Source of the DNA: Selenomonas sp.
Lineage (GTDB): Bacteria > Bacillota_C > Negativicutes > Selenomonadales > Selenomonadaceae
NCBI RefSeq assembly: GCF_024699275.1
Contig: NZ_JAILPX010000014.1
Span: 1 to 15,714 of the forward strand
DNA: 15,714 bases
Direction: 5' to 3'
Made by a program: the position numbers and the translations under genes. Numbering within the stretch: position 1 is the first letter of the stretch; each line of letters starts with the position of its first letter. This document shows positions 6,031 to 12,608 of this stretch, piece after piece. The notes under the pieces were generated by a model that did no database searches, was not told the origin of the DNA, and saw only the letters and a list, made by a program, of their open reading frames with translations.

Positions 6031-7125
6031 ATGTTATTACTTTCGGATTTTGATTATGAACTGCCAGAAGAACGGATTGCTCAGGTACCGGTGGAGCCGC
6101 GGAACTCTTCCCGGCTGATGGTGCTGAATCCGGTGGAAAAGACCATGGAGCATCGTCATTTCTATGACCTTAAGGAGTATGTGGAACCGGGCGATACCTT
6201 GATCTTTAACGATACCCGGGTTATGCCTGCCCGTCTGATTGGTCATCGGGACCAGACTGGGGGCAAGGTGGAAGTATTCCTGCTGCGGCGTTTGGATGCC
6301 AATCGGTGGGAAACCCTGGTAAAGCCGGGCAAAAAGGCCAAGCCGGGCTATAAGATCAACTTCGGGGATGAGCTCAGCTGCGTGGTCATGGATCATACGG
6401 ATTTTGGCGGCCGCATTGTGGAATTCCAATATGAGGGCATTTTTGAAGAGATCTTAGACCGTTTGGGGGAAACGCCGCTTCCTCCCTATATCCACGAAAA
6501 ACTGGAGGATAGTGAACGCTACCAAACGGTGTACAACCGGGAGCAGGGGTCAGCGGCAGCGCCTACGGCTGGCTTGCATTTTACCAAGGAACAGATGCAG
6601 GAACTCAAGGATATGGGGGTAAACTTAGGCTTTGTTACCCTCCATGTTGGTTTGGGGACATTCCGCCCCGTCAATGTGGAAGATATCCAGAAGCACGATA
6701 TGCACAAGGAGTTCTATCATGTGCCCGAGGAAACGGCCCAGCTCATCATGGATACGAAAAAGGCTGGTCATCGCGTCATTGCCGTAGGCACCACCAGTAT
6801 CCGCACTCTGGAATCGGCGGCTGATGGTGTGGGAGAGATTTCCGCTAAGAGCGGCTGGACCCAGATTTTCATTTATCCGGGCTATGACTTCAAGATTGTG
6901 GATGCCATCATCACCAATTTCCATTTGCCAAAATCCACGTTGATTATGTTAATCAGCGCCTTTGCTGGCCGGGAGTTCGTTCTGGAGGCCTATAAGAAAG
7001 CCGTAGAGATGAAATATCGGTTCTTCTCCTTCGGTGATGCCATGATGCTGACCGTAAAGCAGCCAGTGGCGGAACGGGATGCAGAACTTAAAACCTTGGA
7101 AGAATCCCATCAGCAGGAAGAATAA
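6031..7125 (+). CDS. queA: S-adenosylmethionine:tRNA ribosyltransferase-isomerase QueA
   Basis: QueA transfers and isomerises the ribosyl part of S-adenosylmethionine onto preQ1 in tRNA, giving epoxyqueuosine. The 364-residue protein begins with the family signature [15 protein letters not shown] and contains [24 protein letters not shown] (near 168-180), [21 protein letters not shown] and [19 protein letters not shown], all conserved in QueA. Length is normal. A GAAGGA ribosome binding site lies before ATG 6031. It is the last gene of the run starting at ruvA and is followed directly by a strong terminator. tgt, which often follows queA, is not present here. Confidence 0.97.
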   Translation: MLLLSDFDYELPEERIAQVPVEPRNSSRLMVLNPVEKTMEHRHFYDLKEYVEPGDTLIFNDTRVMPARLIGHRDQTGGKVEVFLLRRLDANRWETLVKPGKKAKPGYKINFGDELSCVVMDHTDFGGRIVEFQYEGIFEEILDRLGETPLPPYIHEKLEDSERYQTVYNREQGSAAAPTAGLHFTKEQMQELKDMGVNLGFVTLHVGLGTFRPVNVEDIQKHDMHKEFYHVPEETAQLIMDTKKAGHRVIAVGTTSIRTLESAADGVGEISAKSGWTQIFIYPGYDFKIVDAIITNFHLPKSTLIMLISAFAGREFVLEAYKKAVEMKYRFFSFGDAMMLTVKQPVAERDAELKTLEESHQQEE

Positions 7126-7128
7126 AGG

Positions 7129-7168
7129 GCAAAAGCACCGATGATTTTAGGATTGTCGGTGCTTTTGC
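7129..7168 (+). terminator. intrinsic terminator of the ruvA-queA operon
   Basis: GCAAAAGCACCGA (7129-7141) pairs perfectly over 13 bp with TCGGTGCTTTTGC (7156-7168) around a 14-base loop, starting four bases after the queA stop. The T run lies inside the 3' arm. Confidence 0.85.
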
Positions 7169-7175
7169 TGTATTA

Positions 7176-7204
7176 TTTACATCGATGTGGGCAAATGCTA
7201 AAAT
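7176..7204 (+). promoter_or_regulatory. promoter of the FlgT-like gene
   Basis: TTTACA (7176-7181) is followed after 17 bases by TAAAAT (7199-7204) with an extended TGC, the same -10 arrangement as the rpmB promoter. It lies immediately after the terminator and 21 bases before the start codon. Confidence 0.7.
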
Positions 7205-7225
7205 AAGGAAAAGGCGGTGAGTGGG

Positions 7226-8317
7226 ATGAAACAAGGATATTTTATGGCCATGTGGCTGCTGGCTGGCATGCTTGCCGGGCTGCCTGTGGGGGAAGCTGCC
7301 ATGGTTACGGTGACCGGTCAGGGAAGTTCTGAGCGGGCGGCAGTGAAAGCGGCTCTGCGGCAGGCTATTGAACAGCAGATTGGCGTCCTGGTGGACAGCC
7401 GCAGCTATGTGCAGAATTACCGGCTGATCAATGACCGGATTTATACCCAGTCGGAAGGGTATATCAAGAGCTATAAGCTGCTGGAACACAAAGCGGTCAA
7501 TGGCATCCATACGGCGAAAGTACAGGCCGATGTACAGGAGCAGAAACTGACGGCAGCCTTGGGGACACTGGCTCAGAAAAAAGCCGTCATTGGCATGAAT
7601 ATGCAGGACCCTCGCATTGGGGTGCTGGCTGCAGACCGGCAGGGCCGAGCTTATCCTGTCGTGGAAAACGCGGTCATCAGTGGCCTTACCGGTCAAGGTT
7701 TCTCCCGGGTAGTGGATATGGGACAGATTTCTTCCGTTCAACGGCGGCAGCTGCTGGCGGCCCAGTTTTCCGGGGATAAGTTCCTTTGGCAAAGCCTTAA
7801 GATACAGTCCCCGGTGGATTATCTGGTAACGGTTCAGGTGGATATGACCACCAGCAGTATAGCGGATTATGCCCCACTGCCCCAGCTGGCTCACCTGAAG
7901 AAAGCTGCGGCAGTCGTTGCGGTGCGTATGGTAAATACCAACAATGGCGAAGTTATCTACGCCGGTAATTTTCATGGCAAATCCCAGCGCCGCAGCATGG
8001 AGGCAGAAAATGAAGCCCTGCAGGCGGCAGCCGCCGGAATAGCCAAAGCGGTGGGCGAAGCAGCTCTCAATAAAGCGGCCAATCCCAGTCAGCACGTTAC
8101 CCTGATTGTTACGCAAGGCAAATGGGGAAGTGTTGGTGAAATCACTAATTATTTAGAGACTGTTCCCGGCGTTAATCATGCGTATGTGCGGGCTGCATCC
8201 TTTGGCAATACTACCGTTGATCTGGACTATAACGGAACAGCTTATGATTTAGCAGCGGCACTGGAAGCCGATGGGCAAAAGATACAGGAAATGGGCTCAG
8301 AATACGTGAAAATCTGA
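7226..8317 (+). CDS. secreted protein with FlgT-like N-terminal domain
   Basis: This encodes a 363-residue exported protein. A signal peptide (about residues 1-23, ending LPVGEAA) precedes a domain at roughly 25-110 that starts VTVTGQGSSERAAVKAALRQ and includes RSYVQNYRLINDRIYTQSEG and YIKSYKLLE. That pattern is typical of the FlgT N-terminal (LPP20-related) domain. The middle (about 120-270) resembles the alpha/beta fold of FlgT middle or CsgG-like domains (KKAVIGMNMQDPRIGVL, then GEVIYAGNF). The last ~70 residues (VTLIVTQGKWGSVGEITNYL onward) look like a small separate domain. In Vibrio, FlgT builds the periplasmic H ring of the flagellum; a periplasmic envelope or flagellar role here is inference. 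No lipobox cysteine is seen. ATG 7226 is favoured over GTG 7217 by the AAGGCGGTGA site. Confidence 0.75.
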   Translation: MKQGYFMAMWLLAGMLAGLPVGEAAMVTVTGQGSSERAAVKAALRQAIEQQIGVLVDSRSYVQNYRLINDRIYTQSEGYIKSYKLLEHKAVNGIHTAKVQADVQEQKLTAALGTLAQKKAVIGMNMQDPRIGVLAADRQGRAYPVVENAVISGLTGQGFSRVVDMGQISSVQRRQLLAAQFSGDKFLWQSLKIQSPVDYLVTVQVDMTTSSIADYAPLPQLAHLKKAAAVVAVRMVNTNNGEVIYAGNFHGKSQRRSMEAENEALQAAAAGIAKAVGEAALNKAANPSQHVTLIVTQGKWGSVGEITNYLETVPGVNHAYVRAASFGNTTVDLDYNGTAYDLAAALEADGQKIQEMGSEYVKI

Positions 8318-8329
8318 AATTTTTTATAG

Positions 8330-8404
8330 GTGCCAAGGAAAAACACTTGACAGGCTATAGCTCCTTCGTTATAATAGCCTATGTCAAGGAGAAAACCTTG
8401 GCAC
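8330..8404. repeat. interrupted 75-bp palindrome enclosing the ylxM promoter
   Basis: Three blocks pair in order around a centre near 8366. GTGCCAAGG (8330-8338) pairs with CCTTGGCAC (8396-8404). CTTGACA (8346-8352) pairs with TGTCAAG (8382-8388). GGCTAT (8353-8358) pairs with ATAGCC (8374-8379). Only seven-base non-pairing spacers and a two-base bulge intervene. The -35 lies in the left arm and the -10 overlaps the right inner block, so this is dyad symmetry built around the promoter. It may be an operator, or in read-through RNA from the upstream gene a hairpin. Confidence 0.7.
8347..8375 (+). promoter_or_regulatory. perfect consensus sigma-70 promoter of ylxM-ffh
   Basis: TTGACA (8347-8352) and TATAAT (8370-8375) match the consensus at all twelve positions with optimal 17-base spacing. 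It is by far the best promoter in the window. Such a strong promoter inside a large dyad suggests repression or other control. Confidence 0.9.
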
Positions 8405-8431
8405 TTAATAATGAAGCAGGTGATAGCCGTG

Positions 8432-8797
8432 ATGGAGCAGTTCTTATATTTGTCCACGCTTTTTGACCTATATGGGGCGCTTCTGACGGAGAAGCAGCAG
8501 GAATGCTTGCGCCTGCATCTGTTCGAGGATTTTTCCTTATCGGAAATCGGAGAAGAGCTGGGCATATCCCGGCAGGCGGTTTACGATAACATTCATCGCA
8601 GTGAAAAGGCGATGGAATCCTATGAGCAGAAGCTGGGACTGGCGGCCCGCTATCAACAGGAGCGTCAGGAACTGGCGAGAATTTACGAGTCAATCAAAGG
8701 GCTAAAGCAGCCGGGCAATGCCAAGGCTGTCGATGAGGTCCTGGACCGATTGGAACCTTACATTAGTCAGGGTCACGGTCAGGAGGTATCCGTTTGA
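8432..8797 (+). CDS. ylxM: YlxM family putative DNA-binding protein
   Basis: This encodes a 121-residue protein of the UPF0122/YlxM family, nearly always found next to ffh. A sigma-70 region 4-like helix-turn-helix is visible: LLTEKQQECLRLHLFEDFSL, then SEIGEELGISRQAVYDNIHRSEKAME, near residues 17-62. A helical charged C-terminal half follows. In streptococci the homologue modulates SRP function by affecting Ffh and RNA GTPase activity; that role is from literature, not this sequence. The reading frame is open from ATG 8381, but that start falls inside the promoter region. ATG 8432 has AGGTGA eight bases upstream and gives the usual family length. The stop overlaps the ffh start by four bases. 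ftsY, often nearby, is absent. Confidence 0.9.
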   Translation: MEQFLYLSTLFDLYGALLTEKQQECLRLHLFEDFSLSEIGEELGISRQAVYDNIHRSEKAMESYEQKLGLAARYQQERQELARIYESIKGLKQPGNAKAVDEVLDRLEPYISQGHGQEVSV

Positions 8798-10176
8798 TAT
8801 TTGAGAGTTTATCCGACCGTTTACAGGAGACATTCAAGAAGCTCCGAGGACATGGCAAGCTGACGGAGGATGATGTCAACGAAGCCATGCGGGAAGTGCG
8901 AATGGCACTTCTGGAAGCGGATGTCAACTTCAAGGTCGTTAAAAATTTCATTAAGACCGTTAAGGAACGGGCCATTGGTCAGGATATATTGGAAACCCTG
9001 ACGCCGGCTCAGGTGGTGGTCAAGATTGTTGATGAAGAGCTCACGAACCTCATGGGAGGCACCCAGAGCCGCATCAACATGAGTCCTAATCCACCCACCA
9101 TCATCATGATGGCTGGTTTGCAGGGTGCTGGTAAGACCACTTCCGCTGGTAAATTGGGCTTGTCCTTAAAGAAGCAGGGCAAACGGCCCCTACTGGTTGC
9201 CTGCGATATCTATCGCCCAGCTGCCATCAAGCAGCTGCAGGTGGTGGGCAAGCAACTCGATATCCCCGTGTTTTCCATGGAAGAAGGTACTGACGCGGTA
9301 ACCATCGCGAAGTCTTCCATCGCTTACTCCCAGAGCCATGCCAATGATGTCATCATCATTGATACGGCAGGCCGCCTGCAGATTGATGAAGCGCTGATGC
9401 AGGAGTTGCGGGATATCAAGGCGGAGGTTAAACCCCATGAAATCCTGCTGGTTGTGGATGCCATGACCGGTCAGGAATCGGTAAATGTGGCGCAGACCTT
9501 CAACGATAACCTTGGCTTAGACGGTGTCATTATGACGAAGCTGGACGGCGATGCCCGCGGTGGTGCGGCTTTGTCCGTTAAAGCGGTCACCAATGTTCCC
9601 ATAAAATTTGTCGGTATGGGCGAAAAACTGGAGGCGCTCCAGCCCTTTCATCCCGACCGCATGGCTTCCCGTATTTTGGGCATGGGCGATGTGCTTTCCC
9701 TGGTGGAAAAAGCCCAGCAGACCTTCGATATGGAAGAAGCCAAGAAGATGGAGAAGAAGCTGCGCAAGGATGAATTTACCTTGGATGACTTCCTATCCCA
9801 GATGCAGCAGGTCAAGAAACTTGGCTCGCTGGAAAATATCTTAGGCATGATTCCCGGCATGGGGGGCATAAAGAAGCAGCTGGAGGGTCAGGATATTGAC
9901 CTGGATGGCAAAGAGATGCGCCAGATTGAGGCCATCATCCGCTCCATGACGCCGAAGGAACGTGCCGATATCGGCATCATCAACGGCAGCCGCCGCAAGC
10001 GTATCGCCATGGGTTCTGGTACCCGGGTGCAGGATGTCAACAAGTTGTTGAAACAATTTGCGGAAATGCGCAAGATGATGAAGAAGATGAAAAAAATGCA
10101 AAAGGGCAAGGGCTTCCCTGGTTTGGGAGCTTTGGGCAATCTGGGGAATTTCCCCAAAATGCCTTTTATGCGTTAG
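8794..10176 (+). CDS. ffh: signal recognition particle protein Ffh
   Basis: Ffh is the SRP54 GTPase that, with 4.5S-type SRP RNA, delivers ribosomes making membrane proteins to FtsY and the Sec translocon. The 460-residue product shows an N domain, a G domain with GLQGAGKTT (108-116), DTAGRL (190-195) and TKLDG (248-252), and a methionine-rich M domain from about 295. The M domain has the RNA-binding stretch RIAMGSGTRVQDVNKLLKQF and an end rich in Met and Lys. Translation begins at TTG 8794, seven bases after AGGAGG (8781-8786), the only start giving the normal IFESLSDRLQ N-terminus. It overlaps ylxM and is co-transcribed from the strong promoter at 8347. Confidence 0.98.
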   Translation: MIFESLSDRLQETFKKLRGHGKLTEDDVNEAMREVRMALLEADVNFKVVKNFIKTVKERAIGQDILETLTPAQVVVKIVDEELTNLMGGTQSRINMSPNPPTIIMMAGLQGAGKTTSAGKLGLSLKKQGKRPLLVACDIYRPAAIKQLQVVGKQLDIPVFSMEEGTDAVTIAKSSIAYSQSHANDVIIIDTAGRLQIDEALMQELRDIKAEVKPHEILLVVDAMTGQESVNVAQTFNDNLGLDGVIMTKLDGDARGGAALSVKAVTNVPIKFVGMGEKLEALQPFHPDRMASRILGMGDVLSLVEKAQQTFDMEEAKKMEKKLRKDEFTLDDFLSQMQQVKKLGSLENILGMIPGMGGIKKQLEGQDIDLDGKEMRQIEAIIRSMTPKERADIGIINGSRRKRIAMGSGTRVQDVNKLLKQFAEMRKMMKKMKKMQKGKGFPGLGALGNLGNFPKMPFMR

Positions 10177-10218
10177 TTAAGTTTTATCCATTTTATTTGC
10201 GAAAGGTGGTGAATTTTC

Positions 10219-10488
10219 ATGGCAGTAAAGATTCGTTTGAACCGTATGGGTGCAAAGAAGAACCCGTTCTACCGCGTTGTCGTAGCTGATTCCCGTGCTC
10301 CGCGTGATGGTCGTTTCATCGAGATTCTCGGTAACTACGATCCCTCCAAGCAGCCGGCAGTCGTTAACCTCGACGAAGCAAAGGTTCTTGATTGGATGAA
10401 CAAAGGTGCTCAGCCGACCGATACCGTTAAAAATCTGTTCAGCAAGCAGGGCATTATGGCCAAGTTCGCTGAATCCAAGAAGAAGTAA
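10219..10488 (+). CDS. rpsP: 30S ribosomal protein S16
   Basis: This is an 89-residue small-subunit protein required for 30S assembly. The sequence is textbook S16: [19 protein letters not shown], then [22 protein letters not shown], and a basic KKK tail. The ribosome binding site AAAGGTGGTGA is strong and well spaced before ATG 10219. Codon choice (GTT, CGT, GAC, CTC) appears more biased than in neighbours, as expected for a highly expressed gene. It follows ffh after 42 bases without a terminator and precedes khpA by 14 bases, the common Firmicute order. Confidence 0.98.
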   Translation: MAVKIRLNRMGAKKNPFYRVVVADSRAPRDGRFIEILGNYDPSKQPAVVNLDEAKVLDWMNKGAQPTDTVKNLFSKQGIMAKFAESKKK

Positions 10489-10502
10489 TTGGAGAGAGCG
10501 AC

Positions 10503-10730
10503 ATGGAAAAACTTGTTGCAGTAATCGCCAAATCCCTGGTGGAGCATCCAGAGGCTGTGGAGGTTTCTTCACGGCAGGAGGATGGGCAGACCGTGCTCAG
10601 TCTCCATGTGGCGGAAGATGACATGGGTAAGGTCATCGGCCGTCAGGGGCGCATTGCCAAGGCTCTGCGTACCGTGGTCAAAGCCGCGGCCACTCGGGAA
10701 AATACGAAAGTCACGGTTGAGATTATTTAA
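10503..10730 (+). CDS. khpA: KH-domain RNA-binding protein KhpA
   Basis: This 75-residue protein consists of a single KH domain with the GxxG loop in GKVIGRQGRIAKALR (residues 42-56). It is the YlqC/KhpA family, small RNA chaperone-like proteins that in streptococci and clostridia pair with KhpB and bind many transcripts. Length and the location between rpsP and rimM are typical. GGAGAG lies six bases upstream of the ATG. A hairpin with a T run starts within ten bases of the stop codon, so much of the upstream transcript probably ends here. Confidence 0.95.
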   Translation: MEKLVAVIAKSLVEHPEAVEVSSRQEDGQTVLSLHVAEDDMGKVIGRQGRIAKALRTVVKAAATRENTKVTVEII

Positions 10731-10738
10731 ATGAAAAG

Positions 10739-10774
10739 CGGCAGGATTACCTTTTCGGTGTCTTGCCGTTTTTT
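10739..10774 (+). terminator. intrinsic terminator between khpA and ylqD
   Basis: CGGCAGGAT (10739-10747) pairs with GTCTTGCCG (10760-10768), with two G-U pairs, followed by six T residues (10769-10774) and preceded by AAAA that can extend the stem. It splits the conserved cluster, so ylqD-rimM-trmD would depend on read-through or an unseen promoter. Confidence 0.8.
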
Positions 10775-10805
10775 GCATACTTATGAAAAGAAAAGAGGAA
10801 CTGTC

Positions 10806-11237
10806 ATGGATTCTATTTCACTGAAAGTGCCGGTTACTATTAAGGCAAAATTAACAGAGAAACTCAAGAACAAGATTTTGACGGATCTGGATGAAGCGAT
10901 TAAGCGTACGGATTTGGAGCTTCAGCAGATGGACATTCAGCAGAAACGCGTACTGCAGGAAAATCAGCCGGCTAATCCGGAGCAGCCCACTGTGGAAGAA
11001 GTACAGCGTTATCAGGCTATTCAGGCCCACTTTGGCGAAGAACGTCAGAAACGCCTGCAATTTAAGGCGGAATCCGAAGCGCGCAAGGAAGAGATGGAAC
11101 ATATGGTTATCGGTGCAGAAATCGTACAGGGCACCCTGGAACATCAGGTAGAGGTGCATGTGGGTGACGATATGCGCGAGATCATGAATGTGGAAGTGCT
11201 GGTAGAAGATGACAAAGTTATCGCCATTCGCAGCTAA
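10806..11237 (+). CDS. ylqD: YlqD family protein
   Basis: This is a 143-residue protein of unknown function, recognised as YlqD from its position between khpA and rimM and its layout. A short beta-like start (MDSISLKVPVTIKAKLTEKLK) is followed by a long charged helical or coiled-coil middle (about residues 25-98, rich in Glu, Gln, Lys and Arg) and a beta-rich end with VIGAEIVQGTLEHQVEVHVGD. An upstream in-frame ATG at 10731 would place the start before the terminator hairpin. ATG 10806, with AGAGGAA before it, fits the family length. There is no signal peptide. The gene overlaps rimM by 29 bases. Confidence 0.85.
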   Translation: MDSISLKVPVTIKAKLTEKLKNKILTDLDEAIKRTDLELQQMDIQQKRVLQENQPANPEQPTVEEVQRYQAIQAHFGEERQKRLQFKAESEARKEEMEHMVIGAEIVQGTLEHQVEVHVGDDMREIMNVEVLVEDDKVIAIRS

Positions 11238-11754
11238 AAAAAATAAGCGGGATAAGAACCGGGTTACCATCGGTAAAGTGGGTGCCCCCCATGGAATCCA
11301 TGGGGAAATGCGGATTATTCCCCTGACGGATTTCATGGAGCGCTTTGAAACCATGACGGAGGTCATGGTGGGCAGCGAGATGCTCCATATTGAAAGCTGT
11401 AAGTATCATAAGCAGTATGTGCTGATGAAGTTTAAGGAATATCCTGTCCGGGAAGCAGCCATGAGCCTTACGGGGAAACTCCTGACGGTGGACCGCAGTG
11501 AGGCGGCTCCCTTAAATGAAGGGGAGTATTATACTTTTGATATCATTGGCCTCAAGGTATATGATCCAACAGGACAGGAACTGGGCACTGTGGAAAATGT
11601 ACTGCGTACCGGCAGCAACGATGTGTATCAAGCCCGCCGCATCGATGGTGGAGAACTCTTGATTCCGGCACTTAAGGCTGTGGTCAAGGAAATCGATGTG
11701 CCGGGAGGACGCATGGTGGTGGATATGCCTGAGGAGATTTCCGATGCGCATTGA
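11209..11754 (+). CDS. rimM: 16S rRNA processing protein RimM
   Basis: RimM helps mature the 3' (head) domain of the 30S subunit and binds S19. The 181-residue protein has the N-terminal RimM barrel (VTIGKVGAPHGIHGEMRIIPLTD, residues 19-41) and a C-terminal PRC-barrel domain (YYTFDIIGLKVYDPTGQELG, then GELLIPALKAVVKEID). The start is uncertain: ATG 11209, preceded by a weak GGTAGAAG, adds a lysine-rich N-terminal extension of about 15 residues before the usual family start and overlaps ylqD by 29 bases. No better ATG, GTG or TTG lies between it and the conserved block. It overlaps trmD by 11 bases, a classic rimM-trmD arrangement. Confidence 0.95.
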   Translation: MTKLSPFAAKKNKRDKNRVTIGKVGAPHGIHGEMRIIPLTDFMERFETMTEVMVGSEMLHIESCKYHKQYVLMKFKEYPVREAAMSLTGKLLTVDRSEAAPLNEGEYYTFDIIGLKVYDPTGQELGTVENVLRTGSNDVYQARRIDGGELLIPALKAVVKEIDVPGGRMVVDMPEEISDAH

Positions 11755-12478
11755 TATGGTGACCATCTTCCCGGAAATGTTTTCCGGTCCCTTTGGTGCC
11801 AGCATCACGAAAAGAGCGGTGGATAAGGGAATCTTAGATATCCATTTTACCAATTTTCGAGATTTTGCCGAGGATAAGCACCATCATGTGGACGACAGTC
11901 CCTTTGGCGGTGGTGCGGGGATGGTGTTAAAGCCCGAACCCATGTATAAGGCGGTGCGGGATGTATTGAACCGCACCGAGGAATACGCAGATAGCCGTCG
12001 GGTTTTGATTATGGACCCTTCAGGACCTACATTCAATCAAGCCAAGGCCAAGGAGCTGGCGGGATATGATCAGTTGGTTTTCATCTGCGGTCATTACGAA
12101 GGTTTTGATGCCCGTATTTACAAGCTAGCCGATGAGGCAATCTCCATCGGTGATTTTGTTTTGACGGGGGGAGAACTGCCGGCAATGGTGATAACCGATG
12201 CGGTATCCAGGATGCTGCCTGGCGTTTTGGGCCATGAGGATTCGGCACCAACGGATTCCTTTTACGAGGGACTGCTGGAATTTCCCCAGTATACCCGCCC
12301 CCGGGAATTTGAGGGCATGGAGGTGCCAGAGGTGCTCTTAAATGGTGATCATGCCAAGATTCGTCAGTGGCGCCGGGAGCAATCCCTGCTGGTGACGAAA
12401 AAGTATCGGCCGGACCTATTGAAGAAGGCTTCGCTTACAGATAAAGACCAGGCATTTTTAGCAGCGCATAGAGATTGA
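11744..12478 (+). CDS. trmD: tRNA (guanine-N1)-methyltransferase TrmD
   Basis: TrmD methylates G37 of tRNAs reading CNN codons, preventing +1 frameshifting. It is a SPOUT-class dimer. The 244 residues contain the N-terminal MRIDMVTIFPEMF, DDSPFGGGAGMVLKPEP, the AdoMet-binding knot region with ICGHYEGFD and SIGDFVLTGGELPAM, and the TrmD-specific PGVLGHEDS and LEFPQYTRPREFEG segments. ATG 11744 follows GAGGAG by seven bases and gives the normal length; the open frame begins further upstream but without family homology. It overlaps the end of rimM. rplS, the usual next gene, is missing and replaced by a hairpin and a chemoreceptor gene. Confidence 0.97.
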   Translation: MRIDMVTIFPEMFSGPFGASITKRAVDKGILDIHFTNFRDFAEDKHHHVDDSPFGGGAGMVLKPEPMYKAVRDVLNRTEEYADSRRVLIMDPSGPTFNQAKAKELAGYDQLVFICGHYEGFDARIYKLADEAISIGDFVLTGGELPAMVITDAVSRMLPGVLGHEDSAPTDSFYEGLLEFPQYTRPREFEGMEVPEVLLNGDHAKIRQWRREQSLLVTKKYRPDLLKKASLTDKDQAFLAAHRD

Positions 12479-12486
12479 ATCAAGAA

Positions 12487-12530
12487 GCGAAATTTTCTGA
12501 AATGGATAAAATCCAGCAGGAAAATTTCGC
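12487..12530 (+). terminator. hairpin after trmD
   Basis: GCGAAATTTTC (12487-12497) pairs perfectly over 11 bp with GAAAATTTCGC (12520-12530), and an inner TGGAT/ATCCA stem can also form. No clear T run follows, so termination efficiency is uncertain. It begins nine bases after the trmD stop. Confidence 0.6.
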
Positions 12531-12608
12531 TCCTTTGGCGTATATCAACAATGGGTACTAAAGACTAAGGATGGGAAAAGTGCTTAAGAGAAGAGGAGAT
12601 GAAGGAAA

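Noticed and set aside
7088..8116. Minus-strand 342-residue open frame opposite the FlgT-like gene
   Set aside because: The plus-strand gene has a signal peptide, promoter and ribosome binding site; the antisense frame is rich in His, Arg and Gln and matches nothing I know.
10731..10805. N-terminal extension of YlqD from ATG 10731
   Set aside because: It would translate the khpA terminator hairpin; the family start MDSISLK at 10806 has its own ribosome binding site.
12531..12608. Flagellar sigma (sigma-28/sigma-D) promoter for the chemoreceptor
   Set aside because: A TAAA is present near 12559 but nothing resembling GCCGATAA follows at the required distance; no sigma-70 pair is convincing either.
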